DNA of 64,000 nt from Halorussus vallis (GTDB lineage: Archaea; Halobacteriota; Halobacteria; Halobacteriales; Haladaptataceae): NCBI RefSeq assembly GCF_024138165.1, contig NZ_CP100000.1, positions 2,294,001 through 2,358,000 on the forward strand, in the 5' to 3' direction. This document shows positions 16,514-24,341 of this stretch, piece by piece; the first letter of the stretch is position 1; each line of letters begins with the position of its first letter. Under the pieces are notes generated by a model. The model was not told where the DNA came from. It saw only the letters and a list, made by a program, of their open reading frames with translations, and made no database searches. Made by a program: the position numbers and the translations under genes.

Positions 16514-17254
16514 TCAGTCGCCGCGTTCCGGGACCCCGAGCAGTTTCGCTTCCACCTTGTGAAGGTGTTCGTTCAGCGTCGACTTCGAGATGCCCAACTC
16601 GGTTGCCAAGGCTTCCGCGGAAATCCCCCGCGGAGTCGAGTAGTAGCCCTCCTCGCGGGCGAGTCGAAAGACCTCGTGTTGTCTCCGGGTCAGCCTGTGG
16701 AGCGGAAGGCCGCCCAGTCCCGTTCCCCACGTCGCCTCCGTAATACTCAGGACGGTGATGTCCGCGCCGGCGCTCTCGCAGATTTCGTCGAGCGTTGCCT
16801 TCACCTCCGACCGTCCCTCGTTCGTCAGGAGGGTCCAGTACTCGACGCCGTCGTTCCCGTCGACCGGTTCGGCGTGGACGAACCCCCGCGAGAGGAACTC
16901 GTCGCTGATCTGGGTCGTGCCGTCGTGGTCGATGAGCAGTCCCTTCGTCGCGTTGCCGGGCGTCGACGTCGAATCGAGCCGGTGGGTCTGGTTCACTTCG
17001 GAGACGGCGTACACCTGCGGGTGGTCGTGGATTTCCTCGATGGCCGCCGACACCTGCTCCTCGGTGTTCGCGTAGAGCGTGTAGAGCGTCGTGGTCCGAC
17101 CGGACGGTCGCGTCCGCGTGCCGTAGCCGATCAGTCCGATGTCCAGGCGTTCGGTGAGTTCGATGACCCAGCAGTCCGGATGCCAGACGCGGAGCGAAAC
17201 GCAGAGCGCCTCGTCGGTGTCGTTCGCGGAATCGGTTTCTGGGTGAGAATCCAT
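16514..17254 (-). CDS. Bacterioopsin-activator-type HTH regulator (HTH_10)
   Basis: A 246-residue regulator of the haloarchaeal Bat-like group. The C-terminal 60 residues hold the HTH_10 domain: LTRRQHEVFRLAREEGYYSTPRGISAEALATELGISKSTLNEHLHKVEAKLL. The N-terminal part (ALCVSLRVWHPDCWVIELTER) resembles the BAT N-terminal sensory fold. No PAS or GAF domain is evident. ATG 17254 is chosen because the acidic N-terminus and coding bias start there; upstream codons are antisense to ogt. Target genes are unknown; neighbours are an EamA transporter and ogt. Confidence 0.85.
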   Translation of the reverse strand: MDSHPETDSANDTDEALCVSLRVWHPDCWVIELTERLDIGLIGYGTRTRPSGRTTTLYTLYANTEEQVSAAIEEIHDHPQVYAVSEVNQTHRLDSTSTPGNATKGLLIDHDGTTQISDEFLSRGFVHAEPVDGNDGVEYWTLLTNEGRSEVKATLDEICESAGADITVLSITEATWGTGLGGLPLHRLTRRQHEVFRLAREEGYYSTPRGISAEALATELGISKSTLNEHLHKVEAKLLGVPERGD

Positions 17255-17283
17255 CTTTACGGTGATTTTCGACGCGGGAGCGG

Positions 17284-17676
17284 TCAACGTTCCCTCCCGC
17301 CGTGTCCTCGCTCCAGTTCCAACAATTTCTCTTGGAAGCCGGGGTAGATATACCCGCGCAACGAGTCCGCGCCGACGACGCGGTGGCAGGGGACGACGAC
17401 CGGGAGCGGATTCCGCGCGCAGGCCTGACCGATGGCGATAGGTGCCGTACTCAGCCGGTCTGCCAGTTCTCCGTACGTCCGCGTCTCGCCGTACGGAATC
17501 GCGCACAGTTCTCGGTGGACCTCGCCCGTAAACCCGTCCGGGAAGTCGACGGTGAGGTCGAACTCGCGTCGGTCGCCGCGCTCGTATTCGGACAGTTGGT
17601 CCCGCACGTACTCGCGAGACTCGGCGAGGAGGGCGGTTTCGAGTTCGATCTCCCGGCCGAGTAGTTCGTACGACAT
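17284..17676 (-). CDS. ogt: Methylated-DNA-protein-cysteine methyltransferase
   Basis: Repairs O6-alkylguanine by irreversible transfer of the alkyl group to its own cysteine. The 130-residue protein has the C-terminal MGMT domain: CAIPYGETRTYGELAD (helix-turn-helix region), IGQACARNPLPVVVPCHRVVG with the PCHR active site, and a tail QEKLLELE. The substrate-binding Tyr and Arg finger region are present. ATG 17676 gives a compact protein with only a short N-terminal extension; the longer frame upstream is probably not translated. Confidence 0.92.
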   Translation of the reverse strand: MSYELLGREIELETALLAESREYVRDQLSEYERGDRREFDLTVDFPDGFTGEVHRELCAIPYGETRTYGELADRLSTAPIAIGQACARNPLPVVVPCHRVVGADSLRGYIYPGFQEKLLELERGHGGRER

Positions 17677-17855
17677 CGGGTGTCCGTACTCGTGGAGGCG
17701 GGATAAAATCGGGACCGGCCATAGCCGGTCCCGGACGTTGCCGGCGACGACTGGGGGTCGCGTCCGACCGGAATTTTCCGCGTTGCGGGAGGAAATTTCC
17801 GGAAGCGAACTGACCGGCGGCACTAGTTTAGGCAAATCAAAACCCCTAAGTCGTG

Positions 17856-17871
17856 TTTAGGCGGACCTAAA
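17856..17871 (+). promoter_or_regulatory. DtxR/SirR-like iron-box operator
   Basis: TTTAGG (17856-17861) and CCTAAA (17866-17871) form an exact inverted repeat spaced by CGGA, ending four bases before the ATG of the siderophore-binding protein. The half-site matches the TTAGG/CCTAA core of DtxR-family metal regulators. A further TTTAGG at 17827-17832 and CCTAA at 17845-17849 suggest a second, weaker site. A repressor bound here would cover the transcription start. Confidence 0.6.
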
Positions 17872-17874
17872 AGC

Positions 17875-19125
17875 ATGCGAAGAACGCCACGTTCGACGGT
17901 ATCGCGGAGAGCCTTCCTGAGAGGGGCCGGCGCGGCCGGTGCCGGCGCGCTGTTGGCCGGTTGTACGGGCAACCGGACGGGCGACTCGGGCGAAACCGAG
18001 GGGACGACCGGGTCGGGTGCGACTGCGGAAACCACCGCGGGCGACGCCACGACGACGGGCGAGGCGAGCGGCCCCTACTCGGTGTCGATGTCGCCCGTCG
18101 GAACGGTCGAGTTCGAGAACGTGCCCGAACGCGTCTTCACGGTCTTCCCCCAGTACGCGGACATGGCGGTCGCGCTCGGCCACGGCGAGAAGGTGAACTC
18201 GGTGTACGTGCCGAAGATGTCGGGCACGACGATGAACCACTACTACCACCACCTCGACGGCGTCTCCTTCGACTGGAAGGGCCTGCGCGACCCCCTGACC
18301 GACGGCCTCCCGAAGGAGTTGCTGTACGAGTTGAACAGCGACGTCCACCTGGCCGACCCCGCGTGGGCGTCGACCCAGAAGAACTGGGACCGGTCGGACG
18401 TCGAGGAGATCACCTCCCAGATCGCGCCGTGGTTCGGCAACTTCTACAGCGGGACGCGGGCCGCGGCCCCTGACGGCTATAAAAATTACCAGCACTACAC
18501 GCTCTGGGACCTGTTCGGTAACGTCGCGAAGGTGTTCCGCGAGGAGGCCAAGTACCGGGCGCTCGCGAAGGTCCACTCGAACCTCGTCTCCTCGATTCAG
18601 GAGAAGCTTCCGCCAAAGGAGGAGCGCCCGACCGCCGTCCGGGTGACGCTCGCGCAGGACGGGAAGTCGTTCTACACCTACCACCTCAACAAGCCCGGGT
18701 ACTGGCTGGCCGACACTCGGCCGCTCGGCGCGAACGACGCCTTCGCCGACCAGAACTGGAAGAACCTCTGGGGCACCGTCGACTACGAGACGATGCTCGA
18801 AGCTGACCCGGACGTCATCCTCCACCTGTGGGGGATGACGCCGAACTACGACATGGCCGAGACGCGGAAGAAACTCGAGAATCACGCCAGCGGGAGCCAG
18901 TTGACCGCGGTGAAGAACGACCGCGTGTACGCGGCCGGGATGCGCTACCAGGGACCCATCATGAACCTCTTCCAGATAGAGATGGGCGCCAAACAGCTCT
19001 ACCCCGACCTGTTCGGCGAGTGGCCCCGCTACGAGGACGGCGACCACTACCCCGAGATTCCCGAGAAGGAGTGGCTGTTCGACCGCAACGAGGTCGCCAA
19101 AATCGTCACCGGAAACGGCGCGTAG
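17875..19125 (+). CDS. Iron-siderophore ABC transporter substrate-binding lipoprotein
   Basis: A 416-residue extracytoplasmic binding protein of the FepB/FhuD type (COG0614). The N-terminus has a twin-arginine motif (SRRAFLRG, residues 10-17) and a lipobox LAGC (about 29-32), followed by a Gly/Thr/Ser-rich tether to about residue 65. The periplasmic-binding fold starts with GTVEFENVPERVFTVFPQYADMAVALG and includes YETMLEADPDVILHLWG near the C-terminal lobe. No permease or ATPase gene lies nearby, so it must work with components elsewhere. The DtxR-like operator over the promoter supports an iron role. Confidence 0.85.
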   Translation: MRRTPRSTVSRRAFLRGAGAAGAGALLAGCTGNRTGDSGETEGTTGSGATAETTAGDATTTGEASGPYSVSMSPVGTVEFENVPERVFTVFPQYADMAVALGHGEKVNSVYVPKMSGTTMNHYYHHLDGVSFDWKGLRDPLTDGLPKELLYELNSDVHLADPAWASTQKNWDRSDVEEITSQIAPWFGNFYSGTRAAAPDGYKNYQHYTLWDLFGNVAKVFREEAKYRALAKVHSNLVSSIQEKLPPKEERPTAVRVTLAQDGKSFYTYHLNKPGYWLADTRPLGANDAFADQNWKNLWGTVDYETMLEADPDVILHLWGMTPNYDMAETRKKLENHASGSQLTAVKNDRVYAAGMRYQGPIMNLFQIEMGAKQLYPDLFGEWPRYEDGDHYPEIPEKEWLFDRNEVAKIVTGNGA

Positions 19126-19190
19126 GCCGGTCGAGGGGGAACGGGGGTCGTGAACCGGGAAGCGCGAATCGGGGCGTCCAAACTGGGGAG

Positions 19191-19230
19191 TCCGAACCGA
19201 CCGACGCCGCACGGCGTCGGTCGGTTCGGA
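19191..19230. terminator. Perfect 19-bp hairpin after the siderophore-binding gene
   Basis: Arms 19191-19209 and 19212-19230 are exact reverse complements with a CA loop. It lies 66 bases past the stop at 19125, so it is probably an mRNA 3' structure. No T-run follows directly. Confidence 0.6.
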
Positions 19231-19280
19231 GCGTCCGTGGTGGGGTGCTTCGTGGGATTCGACGACGGCTTCGGTTCACC

Positions 19281-19305
19281 CGGCGGCGTCGACTTGACGC
19301 CGCCG
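19281..19305. repeat. Exact 10-bp hairpin
   Basis: CGGCGGCGTC (19281-19290) and its reverse complement (19296-19305) flank GACTT. It is a second stem-loop in the same spacer. Confidence 0.6.
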
Positions 19306-19434
19306 GGGTGCCGAGCGACGGCGTCGCCGAAGTCGTCGAACGACGGCGCCGCCGAGGTTACCCGACAATGGCGTTCGAGCGTGGACGAGGCGGTGAACCA
19401 AAGGCCTAAGACTGCAGGCTCCCTACCCGCTGGT

Positions 19435-19797
19435 ATGAGCACGGATACGCAGGACGACGGGGACGACCTCGAGGAACGCGTCAGCAACTTCCTGCGGCGC
19501 AACTTCCCGCAGATTCAGATGCACGGCGGGAGCGCGGCCATCCAGAACATCGACCGCGAAACCGGCGAGGTCCACATCGCGCTCGGCGGCGCGTGTTCGG
19601 GCTGTGGCATCTCCCCGATGACCATCCAGGCCATCAAGAGCCGGATGGTCAAGGAGATTCCCGAGATCGAGAAGGTCCACGCCGACACCGGTATGGGCGA
19701 CGACGGCGGCATGGGCGGCGGTATGAGCCCGTCGTTCCCCGGCGAAACCACCGACGACGACGGCGACGACGACGAAGGCCCCCAGGCCCCGTTCTAA
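19435..19797 (+). CDS. NifU-like C-terminal domain (Fe-S scaffold) protein
   Basis: A 120-residue protein of the NifU C-terminal/Nfu family, which carries and delivers iron-sulfur clusters in the cytoplasm. The conserved core reads LRRNFPQIQMHGGSAAI then VHIALGGACSGCGISPMTIQAIKSRM, with the CxxC cluster-binding pair in CSGC (about residues 60-63). A Gly/Met/Asp-rich halophilic tail follows. ATG 19435 is the first start with coding bias. No other Fe-S assembly genes are adjacent. Confidence 0.9.
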   Translation: MSTDTQDDGDDLEERVSNFLRRNFPQIQMHGGSAAIQNIDRETGEVHIALGGACSGCGISPMTIQAIKSRMVKEIPEIEKVHADTGMGDDGGMGGGMSPSFPGETTDDDGDDDEGPQAPF

Positions 19798-19911
19798 GCG
19801 GTCGTTTCGGCCGTATATCTCGGATTCTTCGCAGGTTTAGGCGCTCCGTAGGCACGCCTTTCCGAATCCGAAACGTTGCGATTCTCAGGATAGAACGCGG
19901 CTAACATCAGG

Positions 19912-19919
19912 ATATTTAT
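19912..19919 (+). promoter_or_regulatory. TATA box of the sulfatase-fold gene
   Basis: ATATTTAT lies 27-34 bases before ATG 19946. This spacing indicates a leaderless transcript and supports that start over the in-frame codon at 19928. Confidence 0.6.
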
Positions 19920-19945
19920 CCCGCCGGGTGTTGGACGATACTCGT

Positions 19946-21433
19946 ATGACCAACGACGACGCCGCGGGGAACGTCGTGTTCGTGGTCATGGACACGGTTC
20001 GCAAGAGCCACCTCTCAGTCTATGGCTACGACCGACCGACGACGCCGGGACTCGAACGGTTCGCCGAGGAGGCGGCCGTCTTCGAACAGGCCGTCGCCCC
20101 CGCTCCCTGGACCCTGCCGGTTCACGCCTCGCTGTTCACCGGGATGTACCCGAGCGAACACGGCGCGAGCCAGGAGAACCCCTACCTGGAGGGTGCGACC
20201 ACGCTCGCGGAGTCGCTCTCGCGGGCCGGCTACGATACCGCCTGCTACTCCTCGAACGCCTGGATCACGCCCTACACCCACCTCACCGACGGCTTCGACG
20301 ACCAGGACAACTTCTTCGAGGTGATGCCCGGCGACTTCCTCTCGGGTCCGCTGGCGAAGGCCTGGAAGACGATGAACGACAACGAGACGCTCCGGAAGGC
20401 GGCCGACTACCTCGTGAGCGTCGGCAACAAGATCCACGAGTACACCGCCTCCGGCGAGGGCGCCGACTCGAAGACGCCCCAGGTCATCGACCGCACCATC
20501 GAGTTCATCGACGACGCCGACGACGACTACTTCGCGTTCATCAACCTGATGGACGCCCACCTGCCGTACCACCCGCCCGAGGAGTACAAGGAGGAGTTCG
20601 CGCCGGGCGTCGACTCTACGAAGGTCTGCCAGAACTCTAAGGAGTACAACTGCGGCGCGCGCGACATCTCCGACGAGGAGTGGGAGGCCATCGAGGGGCT
20701 GTACGACGCCGAGATTCGCCACATCGACTACCAACTCGCGCGGCTGTTCTCGTGGATGGAGCAGAACGACGAGTGGGACGACACTATGGTCGTCATCTGC
20801 GCCGACCACGGCGAACTCCACGGCGAACACGGCCTCTACGGCCACGAGTTCTGCATCTACGACCCGCTCGTGAACGTCCCGCTGCTGGTCAAGCACCCCG
20901 AGATGGAACCGGGTCGGCGCGAGGACCAGCAGGTCGAGCTCGTCGACCTCTACCACACCGTGCTCGACCACGCCGGCGTCGAGGCCGAGCGGTCGACCAA
21001 ACCGCTCGACCGGACCCGGTCGCTACTGTCGGCCGACTACCGGGAGTTCGCGGAGGGCGACTACGCCTTCGTCGAGTACTACCGGCCCGTGGTCGAACTG
21101 AAGCAACTCGAACAGAAGGCCAGCGACGCAGGCATCGAACTCGACCGAGATTCGCGGTTCTACTCGCGGATGCGGGCCGCGCGCCGTCCGGACGCCAAGT
21201 ACATCCGCAACGAGCGCATCCCCGACGAGTTCTACCACCTCGACGAGGACCCCGAGGAGATGCACGACGCCCGCGGCGAGGGAAGCGACGAGGAGGTCGA
21301 ACTCGAAGCGGCCCTCTCGGAGTTCGAGGAGCGCGTCGGCGGCGAGTGGAAGGAAGTCGAGGACGAGGACGTGCTCGACGACATGAGCGACGACGCCAAG
21401 GACCGACTCCAGGACCTCGGCTACATCGACTGA
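19946..21433 (+). CDS. Sulfatase/alkaline-phosphatase-superfamily enzyme with Thr nucleophile
   Basis: A 495-residue protein of the sulfatase fold. Metal-binding motifs are visible: VVFVVMDTVRKSHLSVYGY at the N-terminus and VVICADHGELHGEHG (metal Asp-His pair) near residue 280. The catalytic loop reads APWTLPVHASLFTGMYPSEHGA: the position of the formylglycine Cys/Ser (C/S-x-P-S-R) is Thr, and the Arg is His. It is therefore unlikely to be a formylglycine sulfatase and may be a phosphotransferase or phosphodiesterase of the same fold. No signal peptide is seen. It is followed 25 bases later by an AglD/MprF-type membrane protein gene. Confidence 0.85.
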   Translation: MTNDDAAGNVVFVVMDTVRKSHLSVYGYDRPTTPGLERFAEEAAVFEQAVAPAPWTLPVHASLFTGMYPSEHGASQENPYLEGATTLAESLSRAGYDTACYSSNAWITPYTHLTDGFDDQDNFFEVMPGDFLSGPLAKAWKTMNDNETLRKAADYLVSVGNKIHEYTASGEGADSKTPQVIDRTIEFIDDADDDYFAFINLMDAHLPYHPPEEYKEEFAPGVDSTKVCQNSKEYNCGARDISDEEWEAIEGLYDAEIRHIDYQLARLFSWMEQNDEWDDTMVVICADHGELHGEHGLYGHEFCIYDPLVNVPLLVKHPEMEPGRREDQQVELVDLYHTVLDHAGVEAERSTKPLDRTRSLLSADYREFAEGDYAFVEYYRPVVELKQLEQKASDAGIELDRDSRFYSRMRAARRPDAKYIRNERIPDEFYHLDEDPEEMHDARGEGSDEEVELEAALSEFEERVGGEWKEVEDEDVLDDMSDDAKDRLQDLGYID

Positions 21434-21458
21434 CGGCGGACCAAACGGAGCTCTCCAC

Positions 21459-22640
21459 GTGACATCCAAAGATACGGACCCCGAGCCGCGGACGAATTCA
21501 AACGGAGGTGAGGACGAGCGGAGCGACCCCGAGCCTCGTCGAACGAAATCCGACGGCGGCGAACCGAGCGAAGCCCGAAGAACCGCCTCGGAGCGCGGCG
21601 ACGGGAGCGGCGGCGGTGGCGGCGAGGCCATCCTCAATGGCCTCACCGACAGTTCCGGCGTCGGCAAGATTCTGGTCGGGTTCGTGGTGGCGGGCGTGCT
21701 CGTCTATCTCCTCGGCGTGGTCGCCGGATGGGGACGAGTCATCAACGCGCTGGAACAGGCCGAGTACAAGTGGGTCGCGGTCGCCTGCCTCTCGTCGGTC
21801 GTCGGCCTGCTGGCGTGGGGCCGGGCGTGGCAGATCGTCCTCGCCGAACTCGACGTGGAAGTTCCGTACAGGCGACTCAGCGTGACGTACCTCGCGGCCA
21901 CGTTCGCCAACTACGTCACTCCGATGGGCCAGGCGGGCGGAGAGCCGTTCATCGCCTACATCCTCTCGAAGGACACCGAGGCGAGCTACGAGGACAGCCT
22001 CGCGAGCGTCGTGACCGCCGACCTGCTCAACCTCTTGCCGTTCTTCAACTTCGCGGCGATAGGGCTGGTGTACATCCTCCTGCGCACACCGATGTCGGAG
22101 GGCGTCGAGACGCTCGCCCAGGGGCTGGCCGTCATGGCCTTCGGCGTGCCGGCGCTGGTCTACGTCGGGTGGCGACGCAGGAAGGGCGTCGAGAAGGTGG
22201 TCCTGTCGGTGGTCCGGCCGGTCACGAACTACACCGACCGCATCACCGTCGCCGGCGCCCGCCGGCGCATCGAGGAGTTCTACCGCTCGCTCGAACGCAT
22301 CGCCGAGGAACCCCGGAGCCTGCTCCACGCGCTCGTGTTCTCGTATATCGGCTGGGTGTTCTTCGCGATGCCGCTGTACTTCTCGGGGCTGGCGCTCGAC
22401 CTTCCCATCACGCTCGTGCTCGTCCTGTTCATAGTCCCGGCGAGCACGCTCGCGGGACTGACGCCGCTCCCGGGCGGCATGGCCGGCGTCGAAGCGGCGC
22501 TGGTCATCCTGCTCGTCGCGCTCGCGCCGATTCCGAAGGGCCCCGCGCTCGCGGCGACCATCCTCTACCGGTTCGCCTCCTACTTCTTCGTGCTCGGGGT
22601 CGGCGGACTGGCGACCTTCTGGGTCATCGCGCGGTCCTGA
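21459..22640 (+). CDS. Lysylphosphatidylglycerol-synthase-type membrane protein (AglD-like)
   Basis: A 393-residue protein of the UPF0104/LPG_synthase_TM family, as found in AglD and MprF. A hydrophilic, charged N-terminus (1-65) precedes about eight membrane helices. Family motifs include LLAWGRAWQIVLAELDVEVPYRRL, TPMGQAGGEPFIAYIL and TPLPGGMAGVEAALV. In haloarchaea related proteins act in dolichol-linked glycan or lipid handling at the membrane. The start is GTG 21459, supported by GGAG at 21447-21450. Probably co-transcribed with the sulfatase-fold gene, suggesting a shared envelope-polymer or lipid-headgroup role. Confidence 0.85.
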   Translation: MTSKDTDPEPRTNSNGGEDERSDPEPRRTKSDGGEPSEARRTASERGDGSGGGGGEAILNGLTDSSGVGKILVGFVVAGVLVYLLGVVAGWGRVINALEQAEYKWVAVACLSSVVGLLAWGRAWQIVLAELDVEVPYRRLSVTYLAATFANYVTPMGQAGGEPFIAYILSKDTEASYEDSLASVVTADLLNLLPFFNFAAIGLVYILLRTPMSEGVETLAQGLAVMAFGVPALVYVGWRRRKGVEKVVLSVVRPVTNYTDRITVAGARRRIEEFYRSLERIAEEPRSLLHALVFSYIGWVFFAMPLYFSGLALDLPITLVLVLFIVPASTLAGLTPLPGGMAGVEAALVILLVALAPIPKGPALAATILYRFASYFFVLGVGGLATFWVIARS

Positions 22641-22716
22641 TTCGCTCCAAAGTGCAGAGCGAGTCGGGCCGCGCCCCGACTCGCTCGACGCGATGGATTC
22701 TCGCCGAGCGATGGAT

Positions 22717-23613
22717 TCACTCTGCCCGCTCGGCCTGCCACGCCCGCAGAAGATTCGCCATCGTCCGGTTTACCGGCACGTCGACGCCCTCTTCTCGGGC
22801 GCGGTCGGCGACGTACCCGTTGATGGCCTCGACCTCGGTCCGGCGGCCCGCCCGCACGTCTTGGCGCATCGAGGAAGCGTTGGCGGCCGTGGCGTCGGCG
22901 ACGCGTTCGACGGCCGCGGCGGCCGCCTCGTCGGCGAGTTCGACGCCGACCGCACGCGCGAGGTGGGCGGTTTCGCGCGCCGCGGCGGTCGCCACGTCGT
23001 TGGCCGGACCGGCCAGGAGCGCGCCGTTATCGACCCGAGCCAGCGCGGTGGTGGCGTTGATGCCGGCGTTGACCGCGAGTTTCTCCCACAGCCGGCGGGG
23101 AACGTCTTCGGCGACGGTCGTCTCGATTCCGGCGGCGCAGAACGCCGCGCCCGCCTCTTCGGCGATTTTTGAACTTCCGCCCGCTCGTGGTCCGAGGACG
23201 ACTTCGCCTACGCCGGTGCACTCGACGGTGCCCGGCTCGGGACGCATCGCGCCGTAGGTCGCGGTGCCGGCGAGGATGGGACAATCGAGGCGCTCGGCCA
23301 GGGTCTCCTCGTTGCCCATGCCGTTCTGGAGCGAGAGCGCGGCGTCGAACGCGCCGGTCGCGAGTGACTCGGCGGCCGCCTCGGTGTCGAACGACTTGAC
23401 GGTCACCACCGCGAGGTCGGCCGAGAGGTCGGTGCCGTCGGTCGTCGCCGTCGGGCGAACTGCGAAGTCGAACGCGCCGGTCACTCGGAGGCCGGACTGG
23501 CGCACGGCGGCGACGTGCGGGTCGCGGCCGACCAACGTGACTGCGTGTTCGCGTGCGAGGAGGCCGCCGACGAGACTGCCGAGGCTCCCCGCGCCGAACA
23601 CGACGATTTCCAT
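22717..23613 (-). CDS. panE: 2-dehydropantoate 2-reductase (ketopantoate reductase)
   Basis: Reduces ketopantoate to pantoate with NAD(P)H in the coenzyme A pathway. The 298-residue protein opens with the Rossmann motif VVFGAGSLGSLVGGLLA. It continues with LAVVTVKSFDTEAAAE, ALSLQNGMGNEE (conserved NG motif), RRLWEKLAVNAGINATTAL with the catalytic Lys and Asn, and SSMRQDVRAGRRTEVEAINGYV (conserved SSM-D and E). It is a full-length family member and monocistronic. The window contains no other pantothenate genes. Confidence 0.92.
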   Translation of the reverse strand: MEIVVFGAGSLGSLVGGLLAREHAVTLVGRDPHVAAVRQSGLRVTGAFDFAVRPTATTDGTDLSADLAVVTVKSFDTEAAAESLATGAFDAALSLQNGMGNEETLAERLDCPILAGTATYGAMRPEPGTVECTGVGEVVLGPRAGGSSKIAEEAGAAFCAAGIETTVAEDVPRRLWEKLAVNAGINATTALARVDNGALLAGPANDVATAAARETAHLARAVGVELADEAAAAAVERVADATAANASSMRQDVRAGRRTEVEAINGYVADRAREEGVDVPVNRTMANLLRAWQAERAE

Positions 23614-23710
23614 GTCCGAGCCTTGGGACCGGGGGTAGAAAAGCGGTTAGTTGCTCGCCGGGGGCTGTCCGCGATTCGAGGCCGACCGAACCGCCGGCGA
23701 ACGCTCGGTG

Positions 23711-23875
23711 ACGCTATACGACTGGGCGGGACTGAAAGGGGCCGCCCGCTCGCGCATCGCTTGGTCGTCTCACCGACCCCTATCAGGCGAGCGCCGAAGG
23801 TGCGAGCCGGATATGTCGGTGAGCGACCGCGAGCGGGCGGGGGCTTTCGAGGCGGTCGTCACGACTACTCCGTGA
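23711..23875. repeat. Stem-loop repeat element (GGGACTGAAAGGGGC type)
   Basis: The spacer contains GGGCGGGACTGAAAGGGG, a 13-bp arm (23742-23754), a central GACCCCTATC, the exactly complementary arm (23828-23840), then GGGGGCTTTCGAGG. I recall this arrangement as a recurrent haloarchaeal intergenic sequence. A 74-codon frame crosses it, but the inverted structure suggests an element rather than a gene. Confidence 0.55.
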
Positions 23876-23900
23876 AACTCGCGTCGAGAAGAAGGACCGT

Positions 23901-24242
23901 TCAGTCCTCGGTCCAGTACATCAGCGCTTCCTTGGGCTCGCCGCAGTTCGGGCACTCGTCGGGGAGGCCCTCGTCGATCTCGCCCATCTCGCCGCAGTTG
24001 GTGCAGCGCCACATCAGTTCGCCCTCGCCGAACTCGTGTCCTGCGCGGGAGTGCTCGACGCTCAGGCTCTCGACGCCCGACCGCGTCGAGACGAAGAAGC
24101 CGCCCTGCTCCAGTCCCCTAATCTGACCGAGCTCGTTGCCGTCCTCGTCGTAGACCGTCTGGCCGAAGTCGACGTTGAGCGCCTTCTCGACTGCTTCTTC
24201 ATCGCCGTCGTCCTCCACCGGTTGCTCACCGTGTCCACTCAT
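23901..24242 (-). CDS. Rubredoxin-like zinc-ribbon protein
   Basis: A 113-residue acidic protein. The N-terminal half has a PRC-barrel-like beta pattern (VDFGQTVYDEDGNELGQIRGLEQGGFFVSTRSGVESL). The C-terminus is a rubredoxin-like zinc ribbon: MWRCTNCGEMGEIDEGLPDECPNCGEPKEALMYW, with two CxxC pairs. ATG 24242 is favoured over an upstream ATG because conservation should start at MSGHGE. The family is common in haloarchaea (a DUF7130-type domain, from memory). Metal binding, and perhaps electron transfer, can be inferred. Confidence 0.8.
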   Translation of the reverse strand: MSGHGEQPVEDDGDEEAVEKALNVDFGQTVYDEDGNELGQIRGLEQGGFFVSTRSGVESLSVEHSRAGHEFGEGELMWRCTNCGEMGEIDEGLPDECPNCGEPKEALMYWTED

Positions 24243-24341
24243 GTGTGAGGATACGAGGGCATTCTCCATAAAGCCCGCCGCCGATTCCGGCGGGCCGGGA
24301 CACCGAGTGGGCCGGACGGGCCGATGCGGGACCGGTCGCGG

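Larger units (their letters stand above)
19126..19434. other. Intergenic region rich in hairpins
   Basis: No gene is seen. It contains the 19-bp palindrome at 19191-19230, a second hairpin at 19281-19305 and G/C-rich low-complexity sequence. The promoter of the NifU-like gene should lie around 19400-19410. Confidence 0.55.

Noticed and set aside
23651-23875. 74-codon frame in the panE spacer
   Set aside because: It is generated by the inverted-repeat element; similar spurious frames are likely wherever the element occurs.
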